This document shows, piece after piece, positions 55,434-64,000 of a DNA stretch of 64,000 nt. The stretch is from Pedobacter sp. MC2016-14 (GTDB lineage Bacteria; Bacteroidota; Bacteroidia; Sphingobacteriales; Sphingobacteriaceae): NCBI RefSeq assembly GCF_020991475.1, contig NZ_JAJMPA010000004.1, positions 124,001 through 188,000 on the forward strand. Reading direction: 5' to 3'. Made by a program: the position numbers and the translations under genes. Under the pieces are notes generated by a model that did not search any database, was not told the DNA's origin, and was given only the letters and a program-made list of their open reading frames with translations. Within the stretch, counting starts at the first letter, position 1; each line of letters starts with the position of its first letter.

Positions 55434-56198
55434 TTATTTCAGTAATATTCTGTTTAAAAATTTATCCAGGTATTCGTTAAATTCCTCCGGACGCTCCATC
55501 ATTGGTGCATGTCCACATTTATCTACCCAATTCAGTTCAGAGTTGGGCAACAATTCATGAAACTCCTCCGCCACATCTGGTGGGGTAACTTTATCCTGTT
55601 TTCCCCAAATCAGCGATACAGGAATGGTAATTTTCCCGAGGTCTTTACTCATATTATGTCTAATGGCAGACTTTGCCAGCGCAAGAATCCGAATCACCCG
55701 GGAGCGGTCGTTCACCGTTTTAAAAACTTCAGCCACCAGCTCATCTGTCGCCGTTGCCGGATCATAAAACGTGTAGGCTACCTTCTCCTTAATGTAATCA
55801 TAACTTTCTCTTCTCGGAAAAGAACCTCCAAAAGCATTCTCATACAAACCAGAACTTCCTGTTAACACCAGTGCCTTCACAAATTCCTGATGTGCCGTAG
55901 TAAATACCAGACCAACATGTCCACCTAACGAATTGCCGATCAGCACCACCTGCCCTAATTTCTTAAATTTTAAAAATTTATGAATGTATTTAGATAAGCT
56001 TTTTACCCCAAGTGTTAACATTGGTAACTCGTAGATAGGTAAAATCGGCACAATAACGTGGTAACGATCTTTGAAATAATCTATAGTTGGCTCCCAGTTG
56101 CTCAGTTCGCCCATTAATCCGTGAAGTAATACCAGGGTTTCTCCTTTTCCCGCTTCTATATATTGAAACCCATTATCTTCTATTACTTCGTATTTCAT
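55434..56198 (-). CDS. Alpha/beta hydrolase
   Basis: A 254-residue cytoplasmic hydrolase. LVLLHGLMGELSNW gives the oxyanion strand, VLIGNSLGGHVG the nucleophile Ser, WGKQDKVTP the acidic residue and CGHAPMMERP the histidine. It resembles MhpC/BioH-type carboxylesterases; the substrate is not known. ATG 56198 (MKYEVIEDNGFQYIEAGKGE) is my choice; an ATG six codons upstream is possible. Confidence 0.9.
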   Translation of the reverse strand: MKYEVIEDNGFQYIEAGKGETLVLLHGLMGELSNWEPTIDYFKDRYHVIVPILPIYELPMLTLGVKSLSKYIHKFLKFKKLGQVVLIGNSLGGHVGLVFTTAHQEFVKALVLTGSSGLYENAFGGSFPRRESYDYIKEKVAYTFYDPATATDELVAEVFKTVNDRSRVIRILALAKSAIRHNMSKDLGKITIPVSLIWGKQDKVTPPDVAEEFHELLPNSELNWVDKCGHAPMMERPEEFNEYLDKFLNRILLK

Positions 56199-56279
56199 AT
56201 TAATGCTATAAGACATGCTACTAAGTTAGCAGCCAAAATTTAATTATCGGCAATTTAAGTTATTTATTTAAAGCACAAT

Positions 56280-56726
56280 TTATGCCAACTGTAATTTAAC
56301 AATTTCTGCAATTAACTTTCCATCGGCTTTTCCTGCTAATTCCTTATTTGCCAAGCCCATAACCTTACCCATATCCTTTACAGAATTTGCGCCAGAACTT
56401 TCCACAATTTTAGCAATCACCGCTTCTACTTCTGCCCTGTCCATTTGTTTGGGCAAAAAGTGATTGATCACCTCAATTTCTTCTTCTTCAATCAGGGCAA
56501 GATCTTCACGACCCTGACTTTTATAGATGTCCGCAGATTCCCTGCGTTGTTTAATGAGTTTCTGTAAAATTTTAAGCTCAGTTTCTTCAGTAATTTCTTC
56601 TGCCTGACCTTTCTCTGTACGTGCCAAAAGCAAAGCTGCTTTAATGGCGCGCAATCCCCTTAAACGGGCCTGATCCTTAGCCAGCATGGCTTGTTTTATT
56701 TCCTGATCTATTGTTGTTGATATCAT
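56280..56726 (-). CDS. yqeY: GatB/YqeY-domain protein
   Basis: A 148-residue protein matching YqeY: helical N-terminal half (RLRGLRAIKAALLLARTEKG ... ELKILQKLIKQRRESADIY) and a C-terminal half similar to the tail domain of GatB (INHFLPKQMD, VKDMGKVMG, GKADGKLIAEIVKL). It may bind tRNA, but its role is not fixed. It lies 2 nt after the SDR stop. Confidence 0.93.
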   Translation of the reverse strand: MISTTIDQEIKQAMLAKDQARLRGLRAIKAALLLARTEKGQAEEITEETELKILQKLIKQRRESADIYKSQGREDLALIEEEEIEVINHFLPKQMDRAEVEAVIAKIVESSGANSVKDMGKVMGLANKELAGKADGKLIAEIVKLQLA

Positions 56727-56728
56727 AA

Positions 56729-57487
56729 TTATTTTATTAATATAAGTGATCCGTTAGCCTGTGCCGTTGGCATGATCAGCATATCGTTAATATTTACATG
56801 GGCCGGGCGACTTACCGCATACCAAATGGCATCTGCAATATCCACAGCCATCAATGGGTCAAATCCTTCATATACTTTTTTGGCACGCGCTTCATCACCA
56901 CCAAAGCGCACTACCGAGAATTCCGTTTCTACTGCTCCGGGATGTATTGCTGTAACCTTAATCCCATGCACCAGCAAATCAATCCGCATGGCCTTGCTCA
57001 GCGCATCAACAGCATGTTTGGTGGCACAGTAAACATTTCCGTTAGAATAAACCTCTTTTCCTGCTATGGAGCCAATGTTTACAATATGCCCTGATTGATT
57101 GGCAACCATCCAGCCCGAGACAATTTTAGAAATATATAAAAAGCCTTTCACATTGGTATCAATCATGGTATCCCAATCGTCAAGACTTCCCTGATCAATC
57201 GGGTCCAGGCCCCTGCTCAATCCGGCGTTATTAACCAGTACGTTAATCTGCTTCCAGTTGTCCGGCAAAGTATTTAGCAAATCAACTTCATTTTTATTCC
57301 GTACGTCAACTACCAATGCTTTAGTTTCAATGGCATATTTGTCTTCAAAATGCCTGCACAACTCATCCAATTTATCTGCTCTTCTTGCCAATAACACCAG
57401 GTTATAACCTTGCTGGGCAAAAAGATGTGCGCATGCTTCTCCAATACCTGAAGTTGCTCCTGTAATCAGTGCAATTTTTGAATTCAT
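56729..57487 (-). CDS. Short-chain dehydrogenase/reductase (YdfG-like)
   Basis: A 252-residue NAD(P)-dependent enzyme. TGATSGIGEA is the cofactor loop, NNAGLSRG the NNAG motif, with a catalytic Ser in NIGSIAG and YCATK (Tyr, Lys). ARRADKL after strand 2 suggests NADP preference. It is closest to the YdfG/serine-3-dehydrogenase group, which acts on 3-hydroxy acids such as malonic semialdehyde; this is by resemblance. Confidence 0.92.
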   Translation of the reverse strand: MNSKIALITGATSGIGEACAHLFAQQGYNLVLLARRADKLDELCRHFEDKYAIETKALVVDVRNKNEVDLLNTLPDNWKQINVLVNNAGLSRGLDPIDQGSLDDWDTMIDTNVKGFLYISKIVSGWMVANQSGHIVNIGSIAGKEVYSNGNVYCATKHAVDALSKAMRIDLLVHGIKVTAIHPGAVETEFSVVRFGGDEARAKKVYEGFDPLMAVDIADAIWYAVSRPAHVNINDMLIMPTAQANGSLILIK

Positions 57488-57525
57488 TTCGTTTCTTTAT
57501 GGTACAGGGGCAAAGTTATCAAAAA

Positions 57526-58263
57526 TTACTCAAAGAAGAGGCTGAATGTGACATGTCGCAACATCAGCTTATCTATAGGCCGTGTGTAGAGGTTTTCTTC
57601 TTCTTTCATTACACTGTTAAGAGCATAAGAAAGCTTAATTTCAGGCGACATCTTAAAATACTCAAAATACAAGTCAAATCCTAACCCCGCCTCATAACTT
57701 AAAAAGTTCTTACGGTTCTTCAGCAGTTTCTCCAGCGGTGTATTACCGGTGTCATCTGTTTTTTTGCTGGACGCAATGTCAATCGAATATTTGGCGCCCC
57801 CAAGCAGGTAAGCCCTAAAATTGTTTCGCCTGTCCGACTTCAATTTCAATCCCAAAGGAAACTCTACCATACTTGCCTGTACTTTTTGTTCCTTAAAGGA
57901 TTGCGGAATAGCTACCGTTGCCGGCTTTTTAAACTCGTAATTTACAATCCTGTCGTTAAAAATCAAAGAAGGTGTAAAACGCAAATCCATATGTTCGTTA
58001 AGGCGGTAATTGGAAACAAAACCAATCCCGAAACCCGGAGAGGATTTGCTGTAAATGGCAGTCATCTCATCTGTAACCTGTCCGGTTTCATCAAAATACG
58101 GATTTCTCCAATCTGCCTTTTTTAAAATTTTATATTCAGAAGATATATATTGAAAAGTAAAGCCAAAATGCAAATCAGTATCGTCTACGCCCCCACCCCA
58201 GTTTTGAGCTTTAGTGGTACAAACCGCAAACAACAATAAAAAGATCAGGCCCAGTTTTTTCAT
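57526..58263 (-). CDS. porT: PorT-family outer-membrane protein
   Basis: A 245-residue exported beta-barrel with a signal peptide to TKAQ (about 20) and strands such as LHFGFTFQYISSEYKI, GFGIGFVSNYRLNEHMDLRFTPSLIF, VEFPLGLKLKSDRRNNFRAYLLGGAKYSID and a final LRHVTFSLFFE. PorT is a component or accessory of the type IX secretion system and is typically encoded next to ubiE/menG, as here. Whether a full T9SS exists lies outside the window. Confidence 0.88.
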   Translation of the reverse strand: MKKLGLIFLLLFAVCTTKAQNWGGGVDDTDLHFGFTFQYISSEYKILKKADWRNPYFDETGQVTDEMTAIYSKSSPGFGIGFVSNYRLNEHMDLRFTPSLIFNDRIVNYEFKKPATVAIPQSFKEQKVQASMVEFPLGLKLKSDRRNNFRAYLLGGAKYSIDIASSKKTDDTGNTPLEKLLKNRKNFLSYEAGLGFDLYFEYFKMSPEIKLSYALNSVMKEEENLYTRPIDKLMLRHVTFSLFFE

Positions 58264-58340
58264 CTGTAAATTTGTTTTTTAGCTATTATGAAGCTATCAG
58301 ATTTATTCATCCCAGGTGTGGTTGATAAATCATGATGGTT

Positions 58341-59072
58341 TCATTTAATTCCTGTGTAAATCGCACTTATACCAAACGTTAAAGGCCGGTGTTTAGTCTC
58401 TTTAAAACCCACTTTATCCATCAGGGCTGTAAATGTTTTTCCATCAGGAAAAGCGGCAACAGATTCAGGCAGGTAGCTATACGCACGCTGATCTTTTGAA
58501 AACACCCTCCCTAAAAATGGAGTAATGTATTTAAAGTAAAAGTTATAAAGCTGTTTCACCGGAAAAACCTGTGGTTTGGAAAACTCCAGAATTACAATTT
58601 TACCATGAGGTTTCAACACCCTACGCATGTCAGCAAGTCCTTTTTCCAGGTTTTCATAATTTCGCACACCATAAGCCACAGTAATCGCATCGAAGTGATT
58701 GTCCTCAAAAGGTAACTTTTCAGAGTCGCCCAGTTTTACCGAAAACACCTCATTCAAATTACGGTCGTTAATTTTACGCTTTGCCACTTCAAGCATTCCG
58801 CTGGAAATGTCCACGCCAATAATCCGCTCCGGCTTAAGGATCTTAATGGCTTCAAAAGCAAAATCGCCCGTACCCGTCGCCACATCAAGCATCAGTCGCG
58901 GATGGATAGATTTTAATTCTTTAATCGCCTTTTTACGCCATAAAATATCTATGCCAAGCGACATAAAATGATTTAAAAAATCATAAGTGCCGGAGATATT
59001 ATTAAACATATCTGCCACTTGTTCTTTTTTTGTAGCTGTATCAGACTGGTAAGGGGTTATTTTTTCATTCAT
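58341..59072 (-). CDS. menG: Demethylmenaquinone methyltransferase
   Basis: Last methylation of menaquinone synthesis (UbiE/MenG family). The 243-residue protein has VADMFNNISGTYDFLNHFMSLGID, LDVATGTGDFAFEA (SAM loop), IGVDISSGML, VAYGVRNYENLEKGL and GKIVILEFSKP, all hallmark motifs. It is upstream of porT and divergent from engB with 54 bp between. It works with the UbiA-type prenyltransferase at 59766 if the pathway is menaquinone. Confidence 0.96.
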   Translation of the reverse strand: MNEKITPYQSDTATKKEQVADMFNNISGTYDFLNHFMSLGIDILWRKKAIKELKSIHPRLMLDVATGTGDFAFEAIKILKPERIIGVDISSGMLEVAKRKINDRNLNEVFSVKLGDSEKLPFEDNHFDAITVAYGVRNYENLEKGLADMRRVLKPHGKIVILEFSKPQVFPVKQLYNFYFKYITPFLGRVFSKDQRAYSYLPESVAAFPDGKTFTALMDKVGFKETKHRPLTFGISAIYTGIK

Positions 59073-59114
59073 GGTTGTGCGGCAAATATAAGTATTGTTT
59101 GAAATCTAATTTTC

Positions 59115-59122
59115 TACCTTTG
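59115..59122 (+). promoter_or_regulatory. -7 element abutting the engB start
   Basis: TACCTTTG matches TAnnTTTG exactly and ends 4 bp before the ATG at 59127, with ATTG 17 bp upstream. Transcription would begin at the start codon, giving a leaderless message. Confidence 0.5.
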
Positions 59123-59126
59123 TCAA

Positions 59127-59759
59127 ATGATTATAAAATCAGCAACATTTGTTTGTAGCAATACAAAGATGGCACCATTGCCTGTAGCCAACATGCCGGA
59201 ATATGCATTTATCGGCCGTTCCAACGTAGGTAAATCTTCCCTGATCAATATGCTGGTCAATCAGCATGGCCTTGCAAAGACTTCTCAGAAGCCTGGAAAA
59301 ACGCAATTGATCAACCACTTTTTAATAAACGAAAAATGGTATATCGTAGATTTACCAGGATACGGTTATGCTAAAGTATCTAAAAACAGCAGAGAAAGCT
59401 GGGAAAAGTTCATCCGCAATTACATCACCAAAAGGGAAAGCCTGCAATGTGTATTTGTGCTGATAGATAGCCGTATCCCTCCACAAAAGATAGACATTGA
59501 ATTCTGCTGCTGGATGGGGGAAATCCAAATCCCATTTGTACTGGCCTTTACAAAAACAGATAAGCAATCGGTTACAAAGACGAATCAAAATATCGCATTG
59601 TTTAAAAAAGAACTTAGCGGGTGGTTTGAAGAAATTCCGCCTATTTTCCGTACATCCGCAGAAAAGATACTGGGCCGTGATGAGATCCTTGGATTTATTG
59701 AAGACACCAATCTGGATTTCGCCATGCCCATACTAACCCCCAACGATGACCCTGCCTAA
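59127..59759 (+). CDS. engB: Ribosome biogenesis GTPase EngB/YsxC
   Basis: An essential GTPase of large-subunit assembly. The 210-residue protein has the P-loop GRSNVGKSS, switch G2 with SQKPGKTQLINHF, G3 DLPGYGYAKV, G4 TKTD (AFTKTDKQS) and the G5 region FRTSAEK. It heads a tight + strand unit with the prenyltransferase (6 nt) and the oligopeptidase (2 nt). Confidence 0.97.
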   Translation: MIIKSATFVCSNTKMAPLPVANMPEYAFIGRSNVGKSSLINMLVNQHGLAKTSQKPGKTQLINHFLINEKWYIVDLPGYGYAKVSKNSRESWEKFIRNYITKRESLQCVFVLIDSRIPPQKIDIEFCCWMGEIQIPFVLAFTKTDKQSVTKTNQNIALFKKELSGWFEEIPPIFRTSAEKILGRDEILGFIEDTNLDFAMPILTPNDDPA

Positions 59760-59765
59760 TAAATC

Positions 59766-60632
59766 ATGAAGAAGTATTTTTCCCTGGTGCTTTTTGCCCA
59801 TTCTATATTTGCCCTGCCATTTGCTATGATTGGCTTTTTCCTGGGCGTAACCACCACAGATCAGCCTTTTAGCTGGTTACTTTTTGTATTGGTGTTATTA
59901 TGTATGGTATTTGCCCGAAATTCTGCCATGGCCTTTAACAGGTACCTGGATCGTGATATTGATGCTAAAAATCCAAGGACGCAGATGCGTGACATTCCTG
60001 CCGGAAAGATCGGCGCCAATGAAGCACTTATCTTCGTTATTGTCAATTGCCTGCTGTTCATCATTGCCACAAAATTCATTAACAACTTGTGCTTTTACCT
60101 TTCGCCGGTTGCCTTATTTGTCGTTTTGTTTTACAGCTACACTAAAAGATTTACTGCACTTTGCCATCTGGTTCTGGGCTTAGGCCTTGCGCTTGCTCCC
60201 ATTGGGGCTTATATCGCCGTTACCGGCCAATTCAATATTGTTCCATTACTCTATTCTTTTGCTGTGTTATTTTGGGTAAGTGGTTTTGATATTATTTATG
60301 CCCTGCAAGATGAAGATTTTGACCGCGCAGAAAAGCTCCATTCCATACCAGCAGCGCTCGGTATAAAAAATGCGTTAAAGCTTTCCGTTTTTCTTCATGT
60401 ATGTTCCGCATTATGTGTAATCCTCCCCCTTTTATTTACACCTTTTAGCTGGTTCTACTACATCGGTGTAGCATTTTTCTGTGCTATGCTCATCTATCAG
60501 CACCTATTGGTTAAACCTGGCGACATCAGCAAGGTAAACAAAGCATTTGCCACTACTAATGGCTTTGCATCTTTAATTTTCGCCATCTGCTTCCTGCTGG
60601 ATGCGCTATTAAGAACACATTTTATACTTTAA
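59766..60632 (+). CDS. UbiA-family prenyltransferase (4-hydroxybenzoate/MqnP-type)
   Basis: A 288-residue, 8-9 helix membrane enzyme that attaches a polyprenyl chain to an aromatic acceptor. The two Asp-rich motifs are AFNRYLDRDIDAKNPRT and DIIYALQDEDFDRAEKLHS. The sequence is of the 4-hydroxybenzoate polyprenyltransferase type; in organisms without ubiquinone such genes usually serve the futalosine menaquinone route (MqnP) or an equivalent step. Which route applies here needs genes outside the window. Confidence 0.9.
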   Translation: MKKYFSLVLFAHSIFALPFAMIGFFLGVTTTDQPFSWLLFVLVLLCMVFARNSAMAFNRYLDRDIDAKNPRTQMRDIPAGKIGANEALIFVIVNCLLFIIATKFINNLCFYLSPVALFVVLFYSYTKRFTALCHLVLGLGLALAPIGAYIAVTGQFNIVPLLYSFAVLFWVSGFDIIYALQDEDFDRAEKLHSIPAALGIKNALKLSVFLHVCSALCVILPLLFTPFSWFYYIGVAFFCAMLIYQHLLVKPGDISKVNKAFATTNGFASLIFAICFLLDALLRTHFIL

Positions 60633-60634
60633 TC

Positions 60635-62350
60635 ATGATCAATCTCATCATACCTAAAAAAACAAGAACTTTTATTCCTCAGGACCTTGTAATGCAATGG
60701 GACAACCTGGAGCCCATCCTGAACGAATTGCTTGCCCGTCAAATCGACAATGTTACCGAACTGGAACAATGGCTAAAAGACAAAAGTGAACTGGAAGCGG
60801 CATTGGAGGAGGACTTTGCCTGGCGTTACATTAAAATGAGCTGTGATACTGCCAATGAAGAAAAAGTTAAAGCATTTCAGTATTTTGCAGAAGAAATCGA
60901 TCCAAAAATATCACCTATCAGCAACCTGCTCAACATCAAATTGATGGAAAGTGATTATGTAGAGGAACTGGATCAGGAAAAATATTTCGTTTACCTGCGT
61001 GCCATCAGGAAATCTTTAGAACTGTACCGCGAAGAAAACGTAGAACTGTTTACTAAAATCCTAGTTACCCAGCAAAAGTATCAGGCTGCTTCAGGTGCCA
61101 TGAGCGTTACCATCAACGGCCAGGAATACACCATGGAGCAAGCTTCGGTATTTATTAAGGATACCGACAGAGCCGTTCGTCAGCAAGCATGGGAGACCAT
61201 CCAGCAACGCAGATTGGTTGACAAAGACGACCTAAACATCATTTTTGATGAACTGGCTACAATGCGCCATCAGGTTGCCCTGAATGCTGGATTTGAAAAC
61301 TACCGGGATTACATGTTTCAAGCCCTGGGACGTTTTGATTATACGGTTAAAGATTGCTACCATTTTCATGAAGCTATAGAAAAGGAAATCGTTCCTATCC
61401 TTAAAGAACAGGCTGACAAAAGGGCGAAAGCCATCGGAATTGAAATTTTGAAACCATGGGACCTGGATGTAAGTACTTCAGGAAAACCGGCCTTAAGGCC
61501 TTTCAAAAATGGTGCTGAACTGATCGACAAAACCATTGCAGCTTTTAATGCCATCGATCCAAAACTGGGACAGATGCTTGCGGTAATGAAAGCCAATAAT
61601 TTGTTTGATGTGGAAAGTAGAAAAGGGAAAGCACCAGGGGGTTACAACTATCCTCTGGCAGAAACGGGAGCACCTTTCATCTTCATGAATTCTGCCGGTA
61701 CCCTGCGTGACTTGACCACAATGGTACATGAAGGCGGCCATGCCATCCATACTTTTTTAACGGCCAACTTAGAATTGAACGACTTTAAACATTGTCCATC
61801 AGAAGTTGCCGAACTTGCTTCAATGAGTATGGAGTTGATCTCTATGGATCAATGGCACATTTATTTTGACAATGAAGAGGATTTGATCAGGGCGAAAAAG
61901 GAACAGTTACTTGACGTTTTAAAAACTTTGCCATGGGTTGCCGTGATCGACCAGTTTCAGCATTGGATTTACACCAATCCGGGTCACAACGCAGCTGATA
62001 GAGAAGAAGCTTTCAAACAAATCTATACCACCTTTGGCGCAGGATTTGCCAACTGGCAGGATCTTGAACTTCAATTTGGCAATGTATGGCAGAAACAATT
62101 GCATGTTTTTGAGCTCCCTTTTTATTATATCGAGTATGGTATTGCGCAATTGGGTGCAATTGCCATCTGGAAAAACTATAAGGAGAACCCATCAAAGGCT
62201 TTACAGCAATATTTGGATGCTTTATCCTTAGGTTACACTAAACCAATGAATGAAATTTACGAAACCGCAGGCATTAAGTTTGATTTTAGCGTAAATTACA
62301 TCAACGAACTTGCCTCATTTGTTAAAACTGAGCTGGAGAAACTGGATTAA
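60635..62350 (+). CDS. M3-family oligoendopeptidase (PepF-like)
   Basis: A 571-residue cytoplasmic zinc peptidase. The metal site is MVHEGGHAIH (HEGGH at 365-369) with the third ligand in the downstream PSEVAELASMSME segment, the family pattern of thimet oligopeptidase and PepF. The C-terminal YYIEYGIAQLGAIAIW is also conserved. It degrades short peptides. Its ATG is 2 nt after the prenyltransferase stop. Confidence 0.94.
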   Translation: MINLIIPKKTRTFIPQDLVMQWDNLEPILNELLARQIDNVTELEQWLKDKSELEAALEEDFAWRYIKMSCDTANEEKVKAFQYFAEEIDPKISPISNLLNIKLMESDYVEELDQEKYFVYLRAIRKSLELYREENVELFTKILVTQQKYQAASGAMSVTINGQEYTMEQASVFIKDTDRAVRQQAWETIQQRRLVDKDDLNIIFDELATMRHQVALNAGFENYRDYMFQALGRFDYTVKDCYHFHEAIEKEIVPILKEQADKRAKAIGIEILKPWDLDVSTSGKPALRPFKNGAELIDKTIAAFNAIDPKLGQMLAVMKANNLFDVESRKGKAPGGYNYPLAETGAPFIFMNSAGTLRDLTTMVHEGGHAIHTFLTANLELNDFKHCPSEVAELASMSMELISMDQWHIYFDNEEDLIRAKKEQLLDVLKTLPWVAVIDQFQHWIYTNPGHNAADREEAFKQIYTTFGAGFANWQDLELQFGNVWQKQLHVFELPFYYIEYGIAQLGAIAIWKNYKENPSKALQQYLDALSLGYTKPMNEIYETAGIKFDFSVNYINELASFVKTELEKLD

Positions 62351-62378
62351 TTCAATATTATTTTTAAGTTTGAGGTAT

Positions 62379-64000
62379 ATGATCAAAAAACTGCTTAGGA
62401 AAAAGTCCATTACCAAGATATTAGAGGATGCGGAGAAAGGTTATGGTGAGCATGGCACTTCTTTACATAAAACTTTAGGGGTACGGGACTTAACTGCCTT
62501 CGGGATTGCGGCCATCATTGGTGCGGGTATATTCAGCACCATTGGAAAGGCCAGCGCAGACGGAGGTCCGGCAGTTATATTTTTATTCATCTTTACCGCT
62601 ATTGCCTGTAGTTTCGCTGCTTTTGCTTATGCAGAATTTGCCTCAATGGTTCCTGTTTCAGGTAGCGCCTACACCTATTCTTATGTTGCCTTTGGCGAAT
62701 TGGTAGCCTGGATCATCGGCTGGTCGCTGATCATGGAATACGCCATTGGCAATATCACTGTCGCCATTTCCTGGTCGGATTACTTTACGGGACTGCTCAG
62801 TTCCATTCGTATCCCTGCATTGGGAATAGATGGAATCCATTTACCCGACTGGATGACGATGGATTACCTTTCTGCCTTTAACGGGCATACACATGCGGAA
62901 GCGATGCTCAATGCCGGGAAAAGTTATGCCAACCTGGATGAGGCTACACGCCTGGCCAGTAACGCCTGGGACACGGCCCCCAGAATCGGCAGCTTTCACC
63001 TTATCGCAGATCTTCCTGCTTTGGCTATTATCATTTTTATTACCTGGCTGGTGTACCGCGGTATGAAAGAATCCCGCAACGCCAGTAATGCCATGGTAGT
63101 TGTTAAATTGGCTGTAATCTTATTGGTACTTTCTGTTGGTGTTTTCTATGTAGATACCAGCAACTGGAACCCATTTGCACCCAATGGTGCTACAGGTGTT
63201 TTAAAAGGTGTATCGGCAGTCTTCTTCGCCTACATTGGTTTTGATGCCATTTCTACCACCGCAGAAGAATGTAGGAATCCTCAAAAGGATCTTCCCCGAG
63301 GTATGATGTGGGCCATCATTATTTGTACCATTTTATATGTTGCGATTGCATTGGTATTAACCGGCATCGTCAACTACAGCTTATTGTCTGTCGGCGATCC
63401 GCTAGCTTTTGTATTTGATCAGATTGACCTTAAATTAATGAGCGGAATCATTGCCGTAAGTGCGGTTTTTGCCATGGCCAGTGTATTACTTGTTTTCCAG
63501 ATGGGACAACCCAGAATCTGGATGAGCATGAGCAGGGATGGTTTATTGCCCCCTGCTTTTTCCCGCATTCATCCAAAATATAAGACACCTTCTTTTGCTA
63601 CTGTAGTTGTTGGATTTGTAGTAGCTGTACCTTCTCTATTCATGAACCTGACCATTGTAACCGATCTTTGCTCTATAGGTACGTTATTCGCATTTGTATT
63701 GGTTTGTGCGGGTGTTTTGGTGTTACAAAACAGGCCCGATGTACAAAGGGGGAAATTCAAAATTCCTTACGTTAATGCTAAATTCATTGTTCCTTTTCTT
63801 TTAATGGCTGCCATCGCTTTTGCATTCACTGCTTACAAAACTGAGGCAGTAAACTTTTTAAGCAACCGGGCTAAAGTAAATGATCCCGTAACTTTTGTCA
63901 CCTCATTAGATTCGAAAGAGCTGACAGCCGTACAAAACCAGATCAAAGCAGAAAGCAAAATAAACGCTGGACAGGTAGTGGCCAGAAATATAGATACAGA
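62379..64000 (+). CDS. APC-superfamily amino-acid permease (C-terminus outside window)
   Basis: The first 540 residues of an inner-membrane amino-acid permease. ATG 62379 is preceded by TGAGGT, a fair ribosome site. Signatures are FGIAAIIGAGIFSTIG, SMVPVSGSAYTYSYVAFGELVAWIIGWSLIMEY and FIGFDAISTTAEECRNP, close to the permease at 36635. Unlike it, this protein has about 45 extra residues in the loop after helix 4 (DYLSAFNGHTHAEAMLNAG onward) and another extra segment near the window end (NRAKVNDPVTFVTSLDSKEL). The frame is open to base 64000. Confidence 0.92.
   Translation, partial: MIKKLLRKKSITKILEDAEKGYGEHGTSLHKTLGVRDLTAFGIAAIIGAGIFSTIGKASADGGPAVIFLFIFTAIACSFAAFAYAEFASMVPVSGSAYTYSYVAFGELVAWIIGWSLIMEYAIGNITVAISWSDYFTGLLSSIRIPALGIDGIHLPDWMTMDYLSAFNGHTHAEAMLNAGKSYANLDEATRLASNAWDTAPRIGSFHLIADLPALAIIIFITWLVYRGMKESRNASNAMVVVKLAVILLVLSVGVFYVDTSNWNPFAPNGATGVLKGVSAVFFAYIGFDAISTTAEECRNPQKDLPRGMMWAIIICTILYVAIALVLTGIVNYSLLSVGDPLAFVFDQIDLKLMSGIIAVSAVFAMASVLLVFQMGQPRIWMSMSRDGLLPPAFSRIHPKYKTPSFATVVVGFVVAVPSLFMNLTIVTDLCSIGTLFAFVLVCAGVLVLQNRPDVQRGKFKIPYVNAKFIVPFLLMAAIAFAFTAYKTEAVNFLSNRAKVNDPVTFVTSLDSKELTAVQNQIKAESKINAGQVVARNIDT

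Noticed and set aside
1..64000. tRNA, rRNA, CRISPR arrays, IS elements and phage genes
   Set aside because: No cloverleaf-like, spacer-repeat, transposase or integrase signature was seen anywhere in the window; the only repeat element is the palindrome at 17438-17587.

Overview
The window reads as chromosome of a Bacteroidota member, most likely Sphingobacteriaceae (Pedobacter-like). The evidence is a SusC/SusD pair, a hybrid two-component regulator, promoters of the TTG/TAnnTTTG type, porT beside the menaquinone methyltransferase, the bamA-ompH-ompH cluster, the long PurF form and the overall AT-rich composition. I saw no tRNA, rRNA, CRISPR array, prophage or insertion sequence.

Region 1 (about 1-23,820) is a polysaccharide utilisation locus (PUL). 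In order it holds a truncated SusD lipoprotein, a SusC TonB-dependent transporter, a GH36-like alpha-galactosidase, a secreted pectate-lyase-3 type beta-helix protein, a GH141-like beta-helix protein, a FAD-dependent oxidoreductase lipoprotein, an SGNH-type esterase, a GH2 beta-galactosidase-like enzyme, a hybrid two-component system (HTCS) and a GH63-like enzyme. The mix suggests a galactose-containing, probably acylated glycan; the exact substrate cannot be read from sequence. Two startless coding relics flank the FAD/GH141-like genes in one transcription unit and suggest that this operon has lost genes.

The main discovery is regulatory. Every PUL transcription unit I could examine, apart from the HTCS gene itself, carries the same promoter architecture: two GTAYAT-like half-sites exactly 21 bp apart (start to start), with the second starting 27 bp (28 in one case) upstream of a TAnnTTTG-type -7 element. 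Eight copies occur (4258, 6270, 6321, 13158, 13240, 17357, 21866, 34100). The geometry matches AraC-family activator sites and the HTCS in the locus ends in an AraC-type DNA-binding domain, so this is very probably its operator. The eighth copy precedes a second beta-helix protein (30949-34047) that lies among housekeeping genes about 10 kb from the PUL, so that gene can be assigned to the same regulon. The divergent pair at 6233/6402 shares a central palindromic half-site.

Region 2 (about 24-31 kb) holds a YkuK-like protein, a DUF4468 protein, an ammonium transporter with a beta-barrel porin, a SRPBCC protein, a YhcC-type radical SAM protein and an amino-acid permease. Region 3 (34-45 kb) holds a membrane pyrophosphatase, an APC permease, a MarC protein, an rRNA methyltransferase - periplasmic-binding lipoprotein - guaA - dCMP deaminase operon, a sugar MFS transporter and a LysE exporter. 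Region 4 (45-64 kb) is conserved core: purF-like, murI, two ompH/skp genes, bamA, uppS, a DUF6089-type protein, nadK, a CBS protein, an alpha/beta hydrolase, yqeY, an SDR, porT, ubiE/menG, engB, a UbiA prenyltransferase, an M3 oligopeptidase and an APC permease cut by the window edge.
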